From Azorinus chamasolen (Eukaryota; Mollusca; Bivalvia; Cardiida; Solecurtidae), in contig OY755246.1 of assembly GCA_963576725.1 (NCBI GenBank), forward strand, positions 78,845,540 through 78,909,539: a DNA stretch of 64,000 nt, in the 5' to 3' direction. The notes beneath the pieces were generated by a model. It did no database searches. It had not been told where the DNA came from and worked only from the letters and a program-made list of their open reading frames with translations. The first letter of the stretch is position 1. Each line of letters opens with the position of its first letter. Of this stretch, positions 56,001-62,000 are shown in pieces. Both the position numbers and the translations under genes were made by a program.

Positions 56001-59000
56001 GATAGGTCATAATCAGCAATGAAAGGGTTAGAATAAAAAGTGTTTGGTAAGCAAATTTGGACCAACTTACGAAGATATGTAACAAAAGGTATTGAAAATC
56101 CTTTTGCTGTTCCAAGACCATCAGACTGAAACTGTATCCACAATCGCTTGGAGCGTGCAGTAAACGTAATTGGACCATCTCCCTTTTCACATGTCTCATA
56201 CGTCACAGTTGAAAAAGCATTCTCTGTGAAAGAAATACCATTATTTAACCATTAACCCTTTAATCCATGAATATTCATTTAAGAAATAATGACATCATAA
56301 ACATTAATTAGATTTATTTTTATGAAACATGAATACAAGAATAATTTGTCATGGCAGAAACTGTAGAATCATATTTTTATCATAAGTAAACAGAGCAGAC
56401 CCTGATCAGATGGCTCCTGCTGGAGCCGTCTGATCTGGGTCTACTCTGTTTGCAAAGGCATAGAAAGGCATATATATGGAGGAAAGGGTTAATCTGCTGA
56501 ATAATTAAAACTGACTCCTTTATTTCTGAGGGGCCTCCGTGGCCAAGTGGTTCTGGTCTCGACTGACAATTACTTAAACCCTCATCCCGTTGGTTTGAAT
56601 CTCGGCATGGGAATTTTGTTTTTACAAGTGAGGAAGCTTTCCAGTTGGCTTGCAGTAGGTCAGTAGTAGGTTCTACCAGACTGTTCAATGCATGGAACAA
56701 TGCAATTTGCTCTGTGCTCACAAAAACCTCATGGGTGTTCCCTCCACCAATAATTAGTGGGACATAGTGATATGACTAAATACTGTTAAATTGACATTAA
56801 ACATCAACAACAAAATCCTTTTCTGAATATTAACTAAATAAGAAAGTGTATCACCAATGATAATGTTTATTATCATAGAGCAATTATGTCATTATTTCTT
56901 ACATGAATACGTGGAAAGGGCGAACTCTGAACCCTAGCAGTGAATTTGTCATCATCTTTGCAGAAAGTTTGGATCCAGATGAGACGACGAGTAACTCAGC
57001 AGATCCAAACTGTTTCACACTCTGTCTGTAATGTTTAACCCATTCCCACATAGGCTATTTTTAGACGCAACCTCTTTGAATAAATCTACCGAAAAGGAGC
57101 ACTAACTAGAGAAAAGGAAACTTTTAGAATAGTGTAGTTTTGAAACCATTGTGATTAATAGAGCATTTGCTCCATAGGAGCAAATGCTCTATATATCACA
57201 ATGGTTTCAGAAAGTGACTTTCACAGAGGTATCAAAAGGCGTCAATATGCGGGAATGGGTAAAAGAAAGAGAAGGAGAACTGATTTTGAAAATTGTAGTT
57301 TATGACCCATTTACATACCTTCAGTCACTTACAGTGAACAGAGTTAACCTATTCCAGACTACTGACACCTTTTGACGCCTCTGTAAAAGTCAATTTTAGA
57401 AACCATTGTGATAAATAGAGCATTTGCTCCACAGGAGCATATGCTCTATTTATCACATTAGTCGCATAGGTATGCAATTCTAAACATTTCCTTTTTAATC
57501 TAGTTAATGCTTCTTTTCAGTAGATTTATTCAAAGAATTTGGGTCTATTAACAGTCTAGGCGGGAATGTGTTAACATATCAATAATACGTACTTGATTTG
57601 CGCATCACCAATTTATCTCCACACTTATCGGCTTTTCGTAGATCAATGCTCGGTATGATTACAAGGATTCTACGGTTTCTTCGAGGGCGTATTTTCCAGA
57701 CACACGACACATTAGCCGGATAGTTGCCAGGATAGTTGGGCGACTCGATCACACCATGAAGAACACTACTGTCAAACACCTTTCCACACTCGCGACCTAG
57801 GAAAAACAAAATACAATGATAACCCTTGTTTCTTTAGTTTCTAAGATGGCTATGACTTAAACCTTTCCCTGTTTTATGTTTAAACCAAACTTAAATACCT
57901 ACTGAATATTCATGGACAAAATAGTAATGAAATATACGATGTGGAACATTGTAGCCTTTTAATAAAGTAAAGAAACATCTTTCAAATTCCATTAGCAAAC
58001 AGAGTAGACCCTGATCAGATGGCTCCTACAGGAGCCATCTGATCTGGGTCTACTCTGTTTGCAAATGCGTGAAAACACGTTTATATGAAGGAAAGGGTTA
58101 ATACAGAATATGGAAAGGGTTAATTAATATTCATGATGTAATCATTTCTTGCATGAATATTCATGAAGTAAAGGACTTATGACTGTTTGATATTGACTCA
58201 CTTTTACAGTCAAAGCTATCTGTGGAACCTGTGTGGTCAGTAGTGGTTTGGTCTGGACATTTGATGCAGAAGTTCTGACCACTGTCAGGCTGGTATGTGC
58301 CTTGTGGACATTGGGTGCATTTCTGTGTGGTCATCTCATAGTAGTGACCCTTGGTGCAGGAGTCTGACATGAAAATAGAAACAAAACATGCAATCTCTTT
58401 ATGAGACCAAACCGGATTCTTTCACATAACAATGAATCATTTAAGCCTAATTATTTCATATAGACAATTTTTTATAGGTGCTTTCTGCATTACTTTTGTT
58501 CCGCATTCAGCAAGCACTCCCATTTTCATTCATTAACCCTTTCCTTCATATAATATCATATATATATCTTTTCACACATATGCAAACAGAGTAGACCCAG
58601 ATCAGAAGGCTCCTATAGGAGCCTTCTGTTCAGGGACTGCTCTGTTTATTTTTGACATGATATAGATCTGATTCTACAGTTTTTAAAAAGGCAAAAAAAT
58701 ACCTTGAAAAGTTTACATTATAAAAAGACAGCTGATAAATATTCATGATGTCATATTTTCTTACATGAATATTGAACAGGGAAAGGGTTAAGCCTTTATT
58801 TCATATACATATACACACTTTTTTATGTCATTACAGCTTCTGTAGGTGCTTTCTGCATTACTTTTGTTCTGCATTATTAAGCAAGCACCCCCATTTTCAT
58901 TCATCAAATGGTTAATATGAAGATATATCATATATGATAGAAATCAGGATACATGTATATCCATATCAGATTCTGAAACTTCACATAAATTCTGACAGCG

Positions 59001-62000
59001 CAGAAGATCTTTCGAAAGCAAAAGGAGAAATGCGAAAAGAGAAAGTTGCAGTCTGTTCATGAGCAGTTATTAAAAGTGCAACACCACACATGCCCCTAGC
59101 ACCAGCTTAAGAGGTATTCATTTTTGATAACTTAACAAAACATCAAAACTAATGATCACGAAGGACCAGAAAATACAACAAATCTGAGAATGAAGCCTCA
59201 TTTCCTCAATAAAAACTTCGTGATGGTTGGTAATGGACTAGCCTGAATGAGGCCAAAGCCAGAATAGAGCTACAGATAAACCTGCATACTCAATTACTGA
59301 AATCGTCATTTCTCACATACCTTCCCTTATCTCCGAGTTAGAACAACGGGTTAAGATTCCCTTATCTGTAACACGTGTAAGATCACTTCAGAACATATAC
59401 GAAGTCATACGTCATATATGATGTCAAACCATGGAAACCGATGTTTACATGTCATTTAAACGGCGAAAATATACTTTTTAGCTATGTGAGTAAAAGGATC
59501 TGATACTCGTTGTCTTTTAAGATCACATGTTCCTAAACTCACCAAGGAAATGTTATTAAGCTCGCCAAGGCTCGTTTAATGACATTTTCTAAGGCTCGTT
59601 TAGGAACATGTGATCTTAAAAGACAACTCTACCAAACAGTATGTCAGTGTGACCACTCTTTAGAATTGTCTTAAAGAGTGGTCACAACATAGAGTTTGGT
59701 GGTGAGATAAAGAAGTAATTCTTATCTGGACCTCAGTAGAATCAATGAGTTACCTTTTGTCTGGCAATCTTTGAATGATGTTGAACCAACTTTGTCAGTC
59801 TTGAGGCTGCCTGGGCATACTTGACACGATGTGCGGCCATATTCTGGCTGGTACGTCCCAACAGGACATGGTTGACATGGCTTATAGCCGTGGTTTGAGT
59901 AATATCCTGGCTGACACTGGACTGGGAATAAACAAAAATCATAGCATCATCACAATGTGCTAATATATTCCACTAGTAAAATTTCATAAAGCCTATAATC
60001 TATAACTTCATGAGGAGTCCTGCTATAAACAGTGCCATCAGTGTCATTTAAATGAATGTTAGAATGACATAAGAACACAAACACTTTTGGCCATTGCAGA
60101 AATTGAAGAATTAAGAGTCTGTATTATTCGATAAGAAAACAGAGCAGATCCTATAAGAGCGGTCTGATCTTGTTCTACTCTGTTTGCAGTGGAAGTAATG
60201 GCGTCTCTCTGCAGTAATGAGTTGATTTTCTCTGTTAGAATTTTGGTTTAGAGGGATTTACTACTACCGAATTTCATTTATGGCTAAACTTTCTTGTTTA
60301 TAATGCCATTTCAGTAACTAAATTTCTTTATAACGCCATTTCAGCAATTGAATTTCTTGTTTATAATGCCATTTCAGCATTTTCACACCTTTTCAAACAT
60401 TTGCAAACTCAGGAGATCCATATCAGATGGCTCCTGTAGGAGCCGTCTGACCAGGGTCTGCTCTGCTTGCTAATGGAATTTGATAGATCTGTTCTGTTTC
60501 TTTATTTTTTAAGAAGGCTACAATGTTCCACCTTCTAAATTTCATTATAACTACCAGTATTTTTTTCTATGGATATTCAGATAGTATTGAAATTCGGAAG
60601 AAGTATAGACCAGGGGAAAGGCTAAAACCAACAATCAAACTTTCTTTTGAGTGGCTGCAAATGTGGTGTTAGTGTACCAACCTGAACAGTTGTCAAGACT
60701 ACCAGCGCCATGGATACCAATGCCTGGTGGGCTTCCTGGACAGACCTTACATTTGTGTTGGCTCTCATCATCCTGGTAGTAGCTGGGTGGGCAGTAAGTA
60801 CAAACTTTACGGCCCTGATGGTAGTATGAGCCCTTGGCACACCCAACTGTTGGGAATAAGAAGCAAAAATGTGAGTGATAAACAAGCATGATGGAGTACA
60901 AGCCCTTGGCACATTCAATCATTGTAATTAGAGATTAAAATTTTAGTGTCAGATCAACAAGGTTGGATAAGAGCTATTTACACACCCAACTGCTGGGAAT
61001 TAAAGGTAAAAATGTGAGTGTTATACCAACATGATGGAATACGAGCCCTTGGGCTTGGCACACCCATCTAAAGGAAGTAGAGGTAAAACTGTGTCTGCAT
61101 ACCAGCATGATGGAGTATGAGCCATTGGGACGTCCAACTGTCGGGATTTAGAGGTAAACATGTATGTCATATCAACATAATGGGTCCAAGCACACCCAAC
61201 TGTTCAGAATTAGAGGTAAAAATGTGAGTGTCATACCAACATGATGGAGTACAAGCCCTTGGGACACAAAACTGGTGGAGGTAAGGGGTAAAAATGTGAA
61301 TAAAACAACAGAAAACCCTTATTTGATACGTTTACCCATTTGCAAACAAGGTAGATCTGTAGGACGTGTTTGATCAGGGTCTATTCTCTTTGCTATGGTA
61401 TAATACAGATCTGATTCTTAAGTTTTCACCATTGCTGAAAATTTCTGTGCTCATAATTATATCATTGTAAAAATTAAACGATTAATATTTATAAAGTCAT
61501 TATGTCTTACATGAACCCTCTTTAAGTGTAGGTTGAGAAGGGTACATGGGCACTGCAAATCAACAAAGTTTATTGTAAAACTGTCATAAAAAGACAAAGT
61601 CACATTGATAGCCTTTATCAAATTGCCCTGTGTTAACTCACTCCTCCTAGACTCTTTTTTGACCCAGCATCTTTGAATTACTCCACCAAAAAAGGAGCAA
61701 TAATTACAGAAAAGGAGAGTTACGTAGTTTTGAAATCATTAATTGTGATAAACAGAGCATTTGTTCCATGGAGCAAATGCTCTAATTATCACAATGGTTT
61801 CTAAATGTGACTTTTACAGAGACACCAAAATGTGTCAATAGGAGGGAATGTGTTAACCCTGATATTCATTTAGACACCTTTGGAAACATAGTAGACCCAG
61901 ATTCAGTTGTTTTATTTATCATTAACACCCCCCCCCCCCCTCCCCAGAAGTAAGAGGGTGTTTATCAGAGTGGGAGCATTTATTAGGGAGAATACGGTAT

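Noticed and set aside
56530..56610. Possible class II tRNA gene (Leu/Ser-like)
   Set aside because: Same reasoning: degenerate B box and SINE tail with the 'ATTAAACATCAACAAC' end.
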